DNA of 64,000 nt from Christensenella sp. (GCA_022009775.1 CP091723.1:682001-746000); one strand, 5' to 3'; shown: positions 30,199-40,008, counted from the stretch's first letter. Numbers and translations: made by a program. Notes: generated by a model from the letters alone, not told the origin.

Positions 30199-30228
30199 AA
30201 AACGGCACGTAAATTTACGTGCCGTTTT
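30199..30228. terminator. bidirectional terminator, 30-bp perfect palindrome
   Basis: AAAACGGCACGTAAA is followed directly by its reverse complement between two convergent genes. Confidence 0.85.
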
Positions 30229-30252
30229 CAAATTCCTTATCTTTTCAAAACG

Positions 30253-32799
30253 TTATTTCAACGTGGGCAATGCACCGTCACTCAAATTCCACACTTCGCC
30301 GTCAAGGTTTGCGTTGGATTTGCTTTCAAGCCACACTTTCGACGTGAAGTTGCTGCTTTCCGTCTTTGTGCCAACTTGCGTGATTGCAAAGTTCTCGGTG
30401 TAAGTGGGATTGCCTTCCGCGTCGTTGCCGTCAAATTTAAGTTCGTATTTTTCGCCGTTGAGCGTGAGCGTGTTGCCGTCGCCGTACCAACCCGAATTTA
30501 TCGTTGCTTTTGCTTCCATGCTTCCGAATGCAAAACCGAGATTTGACTTTACACCGTCTTTGACACCGTCAACGGTTATATCAACGAGCGTGAACACTCC
30601 GCCGATTTTACTCTTGTTGTTGCGACCTGCGATGCCGCCGACGAAAAGAGTCGTGAGTGCGCCGTCATTGACGGCAACGTTTATCTCGCCGTCGGAATAA
30701 CTCTTGTTGATTGCACCGATGCCTATCGTTTGCGACGTGCCCGTTTCGGTCTTTGAGCTGAAATTGTTGCCGATGAGACCGCCGACTGAAAGCATTGCAT
30801 TCTTCCCTGCCGCAGTCAAATCGAAATCGACGATTGCGTACGCATTGAGAACGTAACCTTCGTTTTTGCCGATGAGACCACCGACGTTTGCGTTTGCAAC
30901 GAGTGCGGATACCGTGATATTTGCACTCGAAGTTGCAAGCGAACCGGTGCCGTCACCCGCGATACCGCCGATTGACGCCGCGCCCGAAGAAATCGTGCCG
31001 TTTTCAACGGTTACGCTTGCGTTGGACTTCGTAACCGTTCCGCCGCTTCTTCCCGCAATTCCGCCGAGCACGAAATACGTTGCTCCGTTCGCCGAAATGC
31101 CGTCGTCAACTGTGGAAATATTTTTGACCGCAACCACCGCAGAGTTTCTCGTAAGTGCGGAAGACGCGTTCGTTTCGGCAGTCACGCCGCCGATGACGAA
31201 AGCCTTTGCCGTTGCGTCGTTTATGGTGACGTTGCTCGTGCAATCACTGATATATCCGGTGTTTGACTTCGTTGAAAAGCCCTTATTTTCACCGACGATA
31301 CCGCCGATATACACAGTGTTCATTCCGCTTTCGAGATTGAAAATCACACCGGACACCGCAACGTTGGTTATCGAGCCTTCGTTTCTCGTCGCAACGGGCG
31401 CAAGCACGGATTTGATGCCGAATTTGCCGTTTGCATCTTTAACAACGATGAGATTGACGTTTTCTACGTCAAGATTCTTTATACTTCCTGCAACGTATCC
31501 GAAAACGGATGCGTGAGATTGTGCGGAAACGGACACGTTTTGCAACTTCGACTTGCCCGTAAGATTGCCGTTGCCGTCATAATTGCCGCCGTCGATAGTG
31601 CCTTTGAAGACGTGTTCGGAATCAAACAACGGTTCGAGTGCTCCTATACCGCCGAAATTGACGTCGTTTGCAATGATAATATCCGCTTCGAGAATTTGCG
31701 AGATGGCAAGTTGCTCGTCTTCGGTCGGATTTTCCTTGCGCAAAACGTTGTAAAGTTTGCTCTTATACTCGTCGGCGGACGTTATCGTGATTTGTTTTAT
31801 CCACTTCGCTTTGAGAACGAGTGTGGACGGCGTGAAAAAGTCTGTCGTGCCGGTTGCGCTGTTGATAATCGTGCCGGATTCCTTATCCGTATAGAACTTG
31901 AAATCGTAATCGGTTGCTTTATCGTCGTCGCCCACTACGGTGTAATACCATTTGTCGAAACGATAACCGGGTTTTGTCGCAACGTATGCGTCTTTTTCAT
32001 TGATTTGCGAATTGCTCGAATACTCTTTCGTTGCGTCCGTGTACACCAGCTCGCTCAAACTGTCCTTGTATTCCACTTTCATTTTGGGAAGAGTGGACTC
32101 GTACATAGCGTAAAGAGTCAGTCCCTTCGTGAAATAATACTTGGAAAGCATTGCAACGCTGCTTGCGCCGTCCGCCGCCCATTTCGTGAACTGAACGGGT
32201 TTTCCGTCTTGCATATAGAACCAGAAGCGGAACGTGTCGCCTTCCTTTGGCGTGGGGCACGCAATCTCGGTGACCGAGCCTGCGTACGTCGATTTTATGG
32301 AAGTCGTCTCGGGATTGAGTTCAACTGCCGAAAGGCTTGCTCCGTCGTATGCGTTTTCGACTATCTCATAAGAATACGTTCCGTCGGCGTTCTTTATATA
32401 GTTGAGTTTCGCGTTTATGACGGGTTCGTGCTTGTACACATTGTTGGTGTACACTGCCGTTATCGTGGTGTTTTTCTTTATCGTATCCGTCGAGAAATTG
32501 AACTCGTTGACGCCGTCTGACGACCAATATTTGAAAGTGTAACCTTTCTTCACCGGTATAATGAGCTTACCGCTTGAATCTTTCGGCGCGGAAATTTTCG
32601 AGCCGGACGGAACATTCTTTATCACGCTGTCGGTGAGCACGAAGTCGCTGTTGGTGTTGAACGTGACGGTGTAGGTCGCTTTTTCGTAATCGGGCTTATT
32701 GTCGGGATCGGGATTGTTTGTGTCATCGCAAGCAACCAAAACCGTGCAAAGAAGCATGGCAACCAGGAGTATACAAACCGTCGTAAGTGCTTTTTTCAT
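30253..32799 (-). CDS. large lipoprotein with InlB-type and GLUG repeats
   Basis: 848 residues from the ATG at 32799 (MKKALTTVCILLVAML; RBS AAGGACG). Lipobox LVAC near residue 24. Residues 40-380 contain InlB B-repeat/Listeria-Bacteroides-type modules (GYTFKYWSSDG, PGYRFDKWYY, each ending in an A-W/Y strand). Residues about 400-770 contain at least six GLUG motifs (GGIVGENKG, GGIAGRSGG, GGIAGDGTG, GGLIGKNEG, GGLIGNN, GGIAGRNNK). The architecture is that of surface adhesion or binding proteins; no enzyme motif is seen. It is flanked by its own promoter and the palindromic terminator. Confidence 0.88.
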   Translation of the reverse strand: MKKALTTVCILLVAMLLCTVLVACDDTNNPDPDNKPDYEKATYTVTFNTNSDFVLTDSVIKNVPSGSKISAPKDSSGKLIIPVKKGYTFKYWSSDGVNEFNFSTDTIKKNTTITAVYTNNVYKHEPVINAKLNYIKNADGTYSYEIVENAYDGASLSAVELNPETTSIKSTYAGSVTEIACPTPKEGDTFRFWFYMQDGKPVQFTKWAADGASSVAMLSKYYFTKGLTLYAMYESTLPKMKVEYKDSLSELVYTDATKEYSSNSQINEKDAYVATKPGYRFDKWYYTVVGDDDKATDYDFKFYTDKESGTIINSATGTTDFFTPSTLVLKAKWIKQITITSADEYKSKLYNVLRKENPTEDEQLAISQILEADIIIANDVNFGGIGALEPLFDSEHVFKGTIDGGNYDGNGNLTGKSKLQNVSVSAQSHASVFGYVAGSIKNLDVENVNLIVVKDANGKFGIKSVLAPVATRNEGSITNVAVSGVIFNLESGMNTVYIGGIVGENKGFSTKSNTGYISDCTSNVTINDATAKAFVIGGVTAETNASSALTRNSAVVAVKNISTVDDGISANGATYFVLGGIAGRSGGTVTKSNASVTVENGTISSGAASIGGIAGDGTGSLATSSANITVSALVANANVGGLIGKNEGYVLNAYAIVDFDLTAAGKNAMLSVGGLIGNNFSSKTETGTSQTIGIGAINKSYSDGEINVAVNDGALTTLFVGGIAGRNNKSKIGGVFTLVDITVDGVKDGVKSNLGFAFGSMEAKATINSGWYGDGNTLTLNGEKYELKFDGNDAEGNPTYTENFAITQVGTKTESSNFTSKVWLESKSNANLDGEVWNLSDGALPTLK

Positions 32800-32859
32800 A
32801 ATCGTCCTTATATGCGCGTTGGCGCGCACGTCGTTAGTATGAATAATATGTTATTTTAT

Positions 32860-32888
32860 ATTATACATACAATATAGAGATTTTTCAA
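32860..32888 (-). promoter_or_regulatory. promoter of the GLUG lipoprotein gene
   Basis: On the minus strand: -35 TTGAAA (32888-32883), 17-nt spacer, -10 TATAAT (32865-32860), leader about 55 nt. The remaining part of the 330-bp gap (32889-33008) shows nothing further. Confidence 0.8.
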
Positions 32889-33008
32889 CCTTATTTTGCC
32901 GATGAGTCCGTATCGGACAACTTTTAATGTGCTAATACCGCAAAAAAAATCAATCGATCGGTCCATATTTTTTACCGAAAAACAAAAAACGCATCATATC
33001 GCGCATTG

Positions 33009-33033
33009 AAAAACGGACTTATTCAAGCCCGTT
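33009..33033 (-). terminator. terminator of the sigma/anti-sigma operon
   Basis: AACGGGCTT-GAAT-AAGTCCGTT, read on the minus strand, is a 9-bp stem with one G-U pair followed by T's. Confidence 0.7.
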
Positions 33034-33129
33034 CTTTGCAATTCTCCACGAAATTCTTACGTGCGTTTTCCTGCCGTTCATCGCATTTTTACGTGACGGA
33101 AAAAAGCACTCCCCTGCAACGCTTTTACG

Positions 33130-33775
33130 TTATTTCCGGTATTTTTCGATATACGTGTTTATGATTGCGTCAATATCCTTTTCGCTTGTTTGCGCATACG
33201 TCTCAAGACTCGAAAGGACGGTGGAATCGTTTGCCGAGAGTATTTCCACTTCGTTGCCGTTTGCAGAAAAAGCGTCTTTCAAATCTTGTTCCAAAATCGA
33301 ATTTACATTCTTGCCAACCACACAAATCGACACTTTATCGCCGTTTTTGACCTGATAAACTTCGGCTATTGCGTTTTTGAGAGAAATTCCGCTCATTTGC
33401 AAATCTTGCATTTGCACTCCGTCTTTTCTTCTCCAAGACGAAAAGCGCAACGTTTTCCACACCGTCTATCACGATACCGTATTCGGTGATTTCTCCATCG
33501 TTTTCCACGCTCACTCGGACGTAGGCACAAGACACTTTGTCGCCCCCGCCGTTGCCCATGATACCAAGCGCGCCGAAGCACAAAAGAGCCGTCACTGTAA
33601 GTGCCATGACAATCCACAACACTCTAACCGCCGTCTGCTTGTCAAAAGCGCGAAGTGGTCTTTGTCCGTCGAGCAGTTTGTTTATCGGTGCTTTTTGCGC
33701 ACGCTTCATGACATCGGGAACTTGTGTGCCGTCGTGTTCGCGTTTCAAAGATTTTTCTATGTCTTTAAGTTTCAT
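33130..33775 (-). CDS. membrane anti-sigma factor with RsgI-like ectodomain (frameshifted)
   Basis: 214 residues after removing one base of T4 at 33424-33427. The ATG at 33775 follows GGAGAA and overlaps the sigma gene by 11 bases. Residues 1-52 are cytosolic and charged; one membrane helix (about 55-78) leads to an ectodomain whose pattern VRVSVEN...IVIDGVENVALFVLEKKDG...VKNGDKVSICVVG resembles the RsgI middle domain seen in the divergent lipoprotein. Position next to an ECF sigma gene supports the anti-sigma role; no classical ZAS His-Cys motif is visible. Confidence 0.7.
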
Positions 33776-34304
33776 CGGCTTTCTCCTTTTCAAGTTCTCG
33801 TTTCAGTTTCGCAAGCGCGTTGTTGTATGTCCAAAGCTCCGTCCCGAGCGGTTTTTCAAGCATCTCGGCAATCTCTCGGTGCTTGAACCCCGATATGACG
33901 TGAAGTGTGACGATTTGCCTTTCTTCTTCACCGAGCACCTTGTTCATAACCGTTGTGATCGGCGAACATTCTTCGTCTATGGAGTACGTGCCGAAGGTGC
34001 TTTCTTCTTCAAAAGCGTCGGTGGATTTTTCTCTTTTTTGGCGCGCCATCTCGTTGAGCGTAGCGTTTTTCGCAATGGTGTAGAGCCAAGCGTACGCGTT
34101 CTCACCGGCGCGATAGGACGATATGGTGGTACGCAAGCGAATGTATGCGGTTTGCATCATATCTTCCGCCGTGTGATAGTTGCGGCATATCGACAAAATG
34201 AACGCAAAAAGACCGCGTTTTGTATCGTTGTAGATGTCTTCAAACGCGTTTTCGTCGCCTTGTTGCAAAGCGAGCATTTTTTTGTCAAGTTCTTGCTTTG
34301 TCAT
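33765..34304 (-). CDS. ECF-type RNA polymerase sigma factor
   Basis: 179 residues. Region 2 (NAFEDIYNDTKRGLFAFILS, then TAEDMMQTAYIRL, near 20-60) and region 4 (EEERQIVTLHVISGFKHREIAEML, near 125-150) are the two conserved ECF halves, separated by an acidic linker. First gene of an operon with the membrane anti-sigma factor. Probably responds to an envelope signal sensed by the RsgI-like domains nearby (inference). Confidence 0.88.
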   Translation of the reverse strand: MTKQELDKKMLALQQGDENAFEDIYNDTKRGLFAFILSICRNYHTAEDMMQTAYIRLRTTISSYRAGENAYAWLYTIAKNATLNEMARQKREKSTDAFEEESTFGTYSIDEECSPITTVMNKVLGEEERQIVTLHVISGFKHREIAEMLEKPLGTELWTYNNALAKLKRELEKEKADET

Positions 34305-34464
34305 ATCCTTTTTATTTTAACACAAAGTGTCCGATAAAACAACAAATTTATCTTGCACTCGTCTTGTATCTCCCCACATCGAGCCGCAAATCGCTGCGTT
34401 TTGCCGCCAATACGCTCGAATATGCAAAAACTTTATGTTATTTTTATATTTTATTTATCCATAT

Positions 34465-34493
34465 TTAACAATAAAGTCGTATTATGTTATCAT
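34465..34493 (+). promoter_or_regulatory. promoter of the RsgI-like lipoprotein gene
   Basis: -35 TTAACA, 17-nt spacer, -10 TATCAT (34488-34493), about 18 bp before the ATG, with the RBS GAAGGTGAAG just downstream. Confidence 0.5.
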
Positions 34494-34511
34494 AAAAAAA
34501 GAAGGTGAAGT

Positions 34512-36065
34512 ATGGACAAAAACAAAAAGTTATCTTTATGTTTGGCATTGTGTCTTGCGGTTTCGATTTTCGTTGCCGTGATTTTGATCGCATGCAACAG
34601 TGTATACTCACCCCTTAACCACAGCGAACAAGCAGGCTACTATGTGGCAATCGACGTCAATCCGTCAATCGAGCTTGTCGTGGACGCAAGAGACAACGTG
34701 ATCAGCGCAGGCGGTGCAAACAAGGACGCGCAAGTGCTTCTTTATCAGGAAGACGGCATCGTGGGCGTGAGCGTCAACGTGGCTGTCGAAAACATTGCCG
34801 AGCTTGCCGTCAAATACGGCTATCTCAAAGACGGACAGACCGTGAGCGTGGAAGTTGCAGGCGATAAAAAGGGCGCGCAAGCCCTTGAAAAACAAATCGG
34901 CGCGCGTTTCTTGTCAAGCGTCAAGAGCGTGGCGGCAGATATGAGCGTAACTCTTGAAAGTGCGCCGCTCCTTTCGGTGTCGCAAGAGCTTGCAAAGCTC
35001 AAAGCCGCGCACCCCGACAATAAGAAAATCGCCGCTCTTGACGAAACAAACTATCGCCTTGTCAAGCGCGTCATAGAGAGCGATCCGTCCGCTACCCTGT
35101 CCGAAGTGCTGGATATGGACTTCGAGCAGACGATTGCAAGAATCAAGTCTTTGCACTCGGGCGCGATCGGCAAGTACGGCGCGGCCTACAAACGCTTGAC
35201 GGACAGCGCAAACTACACCTACGATTGCGCAAAACAGACTTTGGACGGCGGGCTTTACGTCACGTATTTTGCAAACAACGCCATCAAGGCAATGGATATA
35301 AAAGACAAATTGAGCTATGCGCAACGCACCATGGACGCGCTCACCTATCTTGCCGCAAACTCGTACAAACTCGCCTTGGAATACTACAAATCCTGCTTCG
35401 ATTTTTTTAGAGTCGAGCCGGTGTACGAATTGACGGCGGAAGAGTTGGACCAAATCGCCACCGCTTTCAACGTATCTTACGCCGAGCTTTTCGCTCGCTG
35501 CCGTGCAACCAAAAAGAACGACGCGTACGTTGTGGAAAGAGTCAATCTCAACTCGTTTGTTGACTTCCTTTTCAGAAATGCGGACCAGGACGGAAAAGTG
35601 CAAATCAAAGCCGCTTTTAAGCAGCTCGGCGAGGAAATAACGTCCAAGAAGGACTACAAAACCTTGCTCCAAGCCGCCGAAACCATCAACAACGTGTTTG
35701 ACACCACCAAAAACTCAATCACCCAAGAAGCTCTGAACGCTTTTGCAAGCCTTGTGTCCATTTTCGGTGCAAAATTTGACGTGGATACCACAATCAATTC
35801 ATGCAAACCCGTTGATTTGGATCTGCACAACGAAAGCGATGTGTCAAGCGCAATCGCGCAACTTGACAAGACGGCAAAAGACGCATATGAGAAAATGGCA
35901 ATCACCGAAGAAGAAATCGAAGAAATGAACCAAAGCTCGTTTGCAAAACTCGCAAAATCGAAATTGAACGACGCTTGGAATACTCTCAACTCTATCGTCG
36001 AAAATGCAAAACTCGAAGTGCAGCGTCTCTTCTCTCAAGAAAAAGAAAACAGAAAAACCGCATAA
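34512..36065 (+). CDS. secreted lipoprotein with RsgI-like middle domain
   Basis: 517 residues. Signal peptide with lipobox LIAC (near residue 28). Residues 45-145 match the RsgI middle-domain pattern: YVAIDVNPSIELVVD, NVISAGGANKDAQVLL, then VKYGYLKDGQTVSVEV. The rest is helical and charged, without known motifs. In RsgI proteins this domain sits outside the membrane and undergoes autoproteolysis at an Asn-Pro bond; the Asn-Pro here (DVNPS) is kept. It is divergently transcribed from the sigma/anti-sigma operon, so a sensory partner is likely (inference). Confidence 0.75.
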   Translation: MDKNKKLSLCLALCLAVSIFVAVILIACNSVYSPLNHSEQAGYYVAIDVNPSIELVVDARDNVISAGGANKDAQVLLYQEDGIVGVSVNVAVENIAELAVKYGYLKDGQTVSVEVAGDKKGAQALEKQIGARFLSSVKSVAADMSVTLESAPLLSVSQELAKLKAAHPDNKKIAALDETNYRLVKRVIESDPSATLSEVLDMDFEQTIARIKSLHSGAIGKYGAAYKRLTDSANYTYDCAKQTLDGGLYVTYFANNAIKAMDIKDKLSYAQRTMDALTYLAANSYKLALEYYKSCFDFFRVEPVYELTAEELDQIATAFNVSYAELFARCRATKKNDAYVVERVNLNSFVDFLFRNADQDGKVQIKAAFKQLGEEITSKKDYKTLLQAAETINNVFDTTKNSITQEALNAFASLVSIFGAKFDVDTTINSCKPVDLDLHNESDVSSAIAQLDKTAKDAYEKMAITEEEIEEMNQSSFAKLAKSKLNDAWNTLNSIVENAKLEVQRLFSQEKENRKTA

Positions 36066-36184
36066 GCGATGCTGTATAATACGCCTAATTTTTACAAAAT
36101 ACCCGTCAGACTTTTTGCAAAAAGGCGGTTGACGAGCACCATAATAAACGAGAATAATCTCACCTTTTAATATCCCTTTCAAAG

Positions 36185-36210
36185 AAAAAGCACGCAATTG
36201 CGTGCTTTTT
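36185..36210. terminator. bidirectional terminator, 26-bp perfect palindrome
   Basis: AAAAAGCACGCAA is followed by its reverse complement, with T-rich sequence after it, between two convergent genes. Confidence 0.85.
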
Positions 36211-36262
36211 CTTTTTCGTTGTCTTCGCTTGATAATTTCAGACTTCGTTTATATTCAAGATA

Positions 36263-37753
36263 TTATGCGAGTCGTCTGAAATAGATTATCTTTTCGCCGC
36301 CTTGAAGCGGGAAAACGAGATCGGGGTTTTGTGCCGTTACGTCTTCGGGCATTGCCGTGAGCGCACTGCACACGTCAAGCATATTGTCTCCGACGGACGC
36401 AACGTACATCGACAGAGCACATGTGTTTTGCTCCTTTTCTTCCCCGACAGTCACACCCGAAATATACTCGATTGTGAGCGGAGAAAAACCGCACGCGGTG
36501 ATTGCTATGTCCATGACGATATCAAACTCTCTGTCTTTTTTGACGCTTGCAGTCACGTTTTGCACGTCGCAACGCACTTTCAGGTCTTTGGAGAACGGAA
36601 TCTCGCTTCCAACGCTCACGGAAAACGGAACTTCCGCCCTGACGGAATTGTAACCGTTTTCGTCTGTGTAAATTATATCCGTATTGACAACGCCTTCCGC
36701 AACGATGCGGTTGTCTTCGGTGACGTAATAGTTCGTCGTATAACATCTCGCATACGGCAACGCAACGACGCTTATCGCACGCGGTTTGTTGTCTCCGAGA
36801 ATGGCAGTGCCGCTGACTCCTTGCATGAAATACCCGCACCCGTCAAAGCACTTCAAATCGACGCTGTTTCTTTCAAGTTCGACTTCGTTTGTGAGCATAT
36901 AAAGGTTGCCGACGATTTGTCTCTTTTCACAACGAGTCACAGTGACGCGAAGCGTGAGTTCGCCTTCCACTTTTATAACGTTGTCGTCGGTGACGCCCTG
37001 AAGCACTACCTTTGCAGAGCGCACGATTGCGTGCACCTTGACCGCATCGGTGGTTTTTGCGCCGTCAAGCGTAAGTTCTTCTTCGACGGGAATCGCAAAA
37101 TCCTGCGTCTTGATTTCTCCGTCCTGCGTGAACGTAACCCTTGCAAAAATCGTCGCTTTTACTGTCGCGCCGTCGCCGGATGCAAGAGACTGTTTCGTTA
37201 TACAAACGGTGCTGAGACCGAGAACGGAATCTATCTGCGCACCCACGTTTTTGTCGTCGTCAAACGGCACGGTCACTGTTTTCGAGCCGATGAGTGACGG
37301 CATATAAACTTCCTTATCAATCGCGTAGCAATCGTCCGCGGACGTGAGCATTTCTATCTCGTCTCTCTTTATCGTGCTTGCGCAAATCTCCAAAACGGCG
37401 GTTAATGTGAGCGTATCTGCCGCTTCAACATCGGATTCTGTCACGATTATGCCACATTGCACGTTGTCGCCTTCGTCAAATTCGCCGTCCGCTCTAAGCG
37501 TAAAATCGGCGTTGTAGTCAACGCCCCTGACAGTACCGTCTTTGTCGAGATAGACGAGACGGAAGTTTGTCCTACCGCTTATTTGCGCGTAGCCGTCACC
37601 GCTTTCAACGCCCACGCATTTTGCATCCACTGCAAGCGAAAGTATCTTTGCGACGTTTGAAGTGTCAACGTCGGGTGGCGAAAATTCAACCACCCTTTCA
37701 ATCGTCGGCGCAGTGTAAAATCTTGTTGTGCTTATTTTCTCAAAATTGAACAT
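36263..37753 (-). CDS. sipL: SipL-like spore coat morphogenesis protein (SPOCS domains, LysM)
   Basis: 496 residues. The body is three SPOCS/DUF3794-type beta-rich repeats (about residues 20-130, 160-280, 300-430), which share endings such as GVVNTDIIYTDENG. The last 45 residues, YVASVGDNMLDVCSAL...NPDLVFPLQGGEKIIYF, form a LysM domain. SPOCS plus C-terminal LysM is the architecture of SipL, which ties the coat protein SpoIVA to the Clostridia forespore surface. This implies a sporulating host. Divergent from veg. Confidence 0.82.
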   Translation of the reverse strand: MFNFEKISTTRFYTAPTIERVVEFSPPDVDTSNVAKILSLAVDAKCVGVESGDGYAQISGRTNFRLVYLDKDGTVRGVDYNADFTLRADGEFDEGDNVQCGIIVTESDVEAADTLTLTAVLEICASTIKRDEIEMLTSADDCYAIDKEVYMPSLIGSKTVTVPFDDDKNVGAQIDSVLGLSTVCITKQSLASGDGATVKATIFARVTFTQDGEIKTQDFAIPVEEELTLDGAKTTDAVKVHAIVRSAKVVLQGVTDDNVIKVEGELTLRVTVTRCEKRQIVGNLYMLTNEVELERNSVDLKCFDGCGYFMQGVSGTAILGDNKPRAISVVALPYARCYTTNYYVTEDNRIVAEGVVNTDIIYTDENGYNSVRAEVPFSVSVGSEIPFSKDLKVRCDVQNVTASVKKDREFDIVMDIAITACGFSPLTIEYISGVTVGEEKEQNTCALSMYVASVGDNMLDVCSALTAMPEDVTAQNPDLVFPLQGGEKIIYFRRLA

Positions 37754-37839
37754 AGCCTTCTCCTTTTCACAAAAACGATATTCGCAATCGGGAGTAAATA
37801 TGACGATTAAACGCTCAAAAAATTGTCAAAAATAAATCT

Positions 37840-38073
37840 ATGAGAGAAATAGGACAAACCATATCGGGCACAAAAAAGAGAGTGGAACAACTGCTCAACA
37901 TTCCCGTGCTGATGAAAATCTCAAGCGGCAGGGGCAAATCCACGTTGTGCAAAGGCGAAGTGACGGGCGTATTTCCTGCCGTATTCACCGTGCGACTTGA
38001 CGACGGCACATCTCGCACTTTTTCATACAGCGACGTGCATACAAAAAACGTCCTGTTCCTAAAAAAGCAATAA
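37840..38073 (+). CDS. veg: Veg family protein
   Basis: 77 residues, a single small beta-barrel-like domain. MKISSGRGKSTLCKGEVTGVFPAVF and FSYSDVHT follow the Veg pattern (GRrK..G...YP..F.V......SYSD). In Bacillus, Veg promotes biofilm-matrix gene expression; its molecular role is unclear. No obvious Shine-Dalgarno. It converges on the subtilase gene with a nested-hairpin repeat between. Confidence 0.85.
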   Translation: MREIGQTISGTKKRVEQLLNIPVLMKISSGRGKSTLCKGEVTGVFPAVFTVRLDDGTSRTFSYSDVHTKNVLFLKKQ

Positions 38074-38184
38074 AATCAGTGCGGGTAAAAAGAGCCACGC
38101 TAACGGCAACCCTAATGTGCAAATAGCACATGAGTTGACGGAAGCGTGGCTCTGCCATAGTTATTTTTTATTTAGCGCGTTTTT
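38061..38184. repeat. nested-hairpin interspersed repeat, copy 3
   Basis: Middle arms AGAGCCACGC (38091-38100) and GCGTGGCTCT (38144-38153) are perfect. Inner hairpin CAAC-CCTA-ATGTGC, loop AAATA, GCACAT-GA-GTTG: both sides of the inner stem change together relative to copy 1. The outer stem is weak and gapped (A6 and AATAAA on the left against TTTATT and T6 on the right). It overlaps the 3' ends of veg and the subtilase gene. Confidence 0.78.
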
Positions 38185-40003
38185 TCTTGGTGATTAGAAC
38201 AGCCGCAACCACCACACCGCCAACCACAATCGTCAAGCCTAAAATCAACATGCTAAGATCAAGGGGACGGAGAATGAAAGGTTTCACTTGAGCGGTGAAT
38301 TTGTAAGAAAAATCGACTTTTGCATTGTCGCCGTATTGAGCGGTGATGATGTACGTTCCGCTCTTTGCGGGCTTGAAATCAAAGGTGCTGCCGCTTGCCT
38401 TGTACTCGCCGTTGACAAACCATTTGGTCTCCACGGTGGGATCGAGATATTTGACTCCCGTGAGCGCAAACGTAGTAGTTTGATGTGTATAAAGAACGGC
38501 GTTTGACGGCGCACCGTCCACTCCGTCGTCAACTCTGTCAAGAAGAGTTACTCTCACTTCTCCGACATAATAATCTCCGAATTCAACGTGCACTTTTTGC
38601 AATGTTTCGACGTTGTATAGCGGCAAACTTGCTTTGACGATAAAATCTCCGCCGCCGGGTGCGACGAATGCAAAACTCGTGCCGCGCGCCAAAATGCCCA
38701 GATCTTCGACAACGGTTTCTTCATCGCCCTTAACTCTCAAAACACTCCATTCGACGCTCTTTTCGATATCAGGGTCTACTTTGCCGCTCGGTGAAACCTT
38801 GACGTAGAAATTGACGGGGGTTATGCCGTCCGCGCGCATGGTGACGCTGCCCGAATAATCTCCGCTGCCAAGCGTGCCGTCATGCACGAGCGAAAGTGCA
38901 CTCGGAAGTTGATAATCGTAGTTTATCTCGTCGATATTGCCTGCCGCAATCGTGTTCAAATCGAGTGCGCGCAACGTCATATCGCCTTTTTTAACGGTTT
39001 TTACGGTGAACGCCTTGACGGTTTTTGCAAGCGTGGGCGCGTCAACGCTTCTACCCTCAATCTGCATACGCAGTTTGAGAAGCGCAGTTCCGAAACTTAC
39101 CATACTTGCGGCAATACTCGTGCCGCCCGTCTCGTGATAAAGAGACGTGTTTGCGGAATATCCGTTTGCCGTATAAATGCTCTCGCCTGGAGCGCAAAGG
39201 CTGTACGACAAGCCGTAGTTGGATTTTGAATAAAGATTTCCGTCCTTGCCTTCGTTCATGACGGAAACGACGCCTTCAAGTCCTGCCGGATAGAAAATAT
39301 CATCGGGATTCGTATCTGGCTTTGCCTCGTTGCCGGCCGCCGCCACGACAACGGATTTCGTGTTTGCTTTTGCAATCGCAACTTCGAACGTCGAACGCAC
39401 GACGCTTGAAAGCGTATCGTAGTCTTTCTTGCTTCTTCCGAGCGACATATTGATTACGCTTGCGCCCGCATTGTCGGTTGCCCAGTCGAGAGCTTTTGCA
39501 AGCACGGTGAAATCAAACGTGTCTTTATCTGCCGAGTTGGCTTTTATCGGATAAATCTTGATATAGTTTTCAAGCCCGAACTCTTTTATAAGCATCGCAA
39601 TGCTGCCTGCAACGCCCGAGCCGTGCTTTTGAGCCGTATCGCTGATGTTGACGTTGCCCTGAGCGTCCGCACCGCTGTATGCGTTGTATCCGAGAATATC
39701 TCCGTTTGCATTCTTGACGAGCACGCCGTCGAAAAGTTCGTGCGAAGCGTCAATGCCGGTGTCGATAACAGCAATGACAACGGGTTTTGAAATTTTTGAC
39801 AAATTCCAGCCGCTCACCGCCTGTTTTGCATTGGCAACGTCAAGGAAACTTTCGGAGTAATACCAAAGTTCAGACGTATCTTTTCCGCCCCAAACGGCAG
39901 CGTCGACAATGGACGGTGTGAACGTAACGCAAAAAACGCTTGCCACAAGAATTGCGACAAGCGCGCATATAAACGTTTTGGTTTTCAAAGCGTTGCTATT
40001 CAT
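38168..40003 (-). CDS. membrane-anchored subtilisin-like serine protease (S8)
   Basis: 611 residues. Signal peptide (about 1-35), then the S8 domain with Asp in VIDTGID (near 82), His in KHGSGVAG (near 128) and Ser in GGTSIAASM (near 302); the oxyanion Asn is in AAAGNEA. Residues 370-570 form beta-rich Ig-like modules. A C-terminal helix (about 580-603) and KKKRAK tail anchor it in the membrane facing outwards. It starts 5 bp after gltX, whose end supplies the RBS. Substrate unknown. Confidence 0.92.
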   Translation of the reverse strand: MNSNALKTKTFICALVAILVASVFCVTFTPSIVDAAVWGGKDTSELWYYSESFLDVANAKQAVSGWNLSKISKPVVIAVIDTGIDASHELFDGVLVKNANGDILGYNAYSGADAQGNVNISDTAQKHGSGVAGSIAMLIKEFGLENYIKIYPIKANSADKDTFDFTVLAKALDWATDNAGASVINMSLGRSKKDYDTLSSVVRSTFEVAIAKANTKSVVVAAAGNEAKPDTNPDDIFYPAGLEGVVSVMNEGKDGNLYSKSNYGLSYSLCAPGESIYTANGYSANTSLYHETGGTSIAASMVSFGTALLKLRMQIEGRSVDAPTLAKTVKAFTVKTVKKGDMTLRALDLNTIAAGNIDEINYDYQLPSALSLVHDGTLGSGDYSGSVTMRADGITPVNFYVKVSPSGKVDPDIEKSVEWSVLRVKGDEETVVEDLGILARGTSFAFVAPGGGDFIVKASLPLYNVETLQKVHVEFGDYYVGEVRVTLLDRVDDGVDGAPSNAVLYTHQTTTFALTGVKYLDPTVETKWFVNGEYKASGSTFDFKPAKSGTYIITAQYGDNAKVDFSYKFTAQVKPFILRPLDLSMLILGLTIVVGGVVVAAVLITKKKRAK

Positions 40004-40008
40004 ATCGG

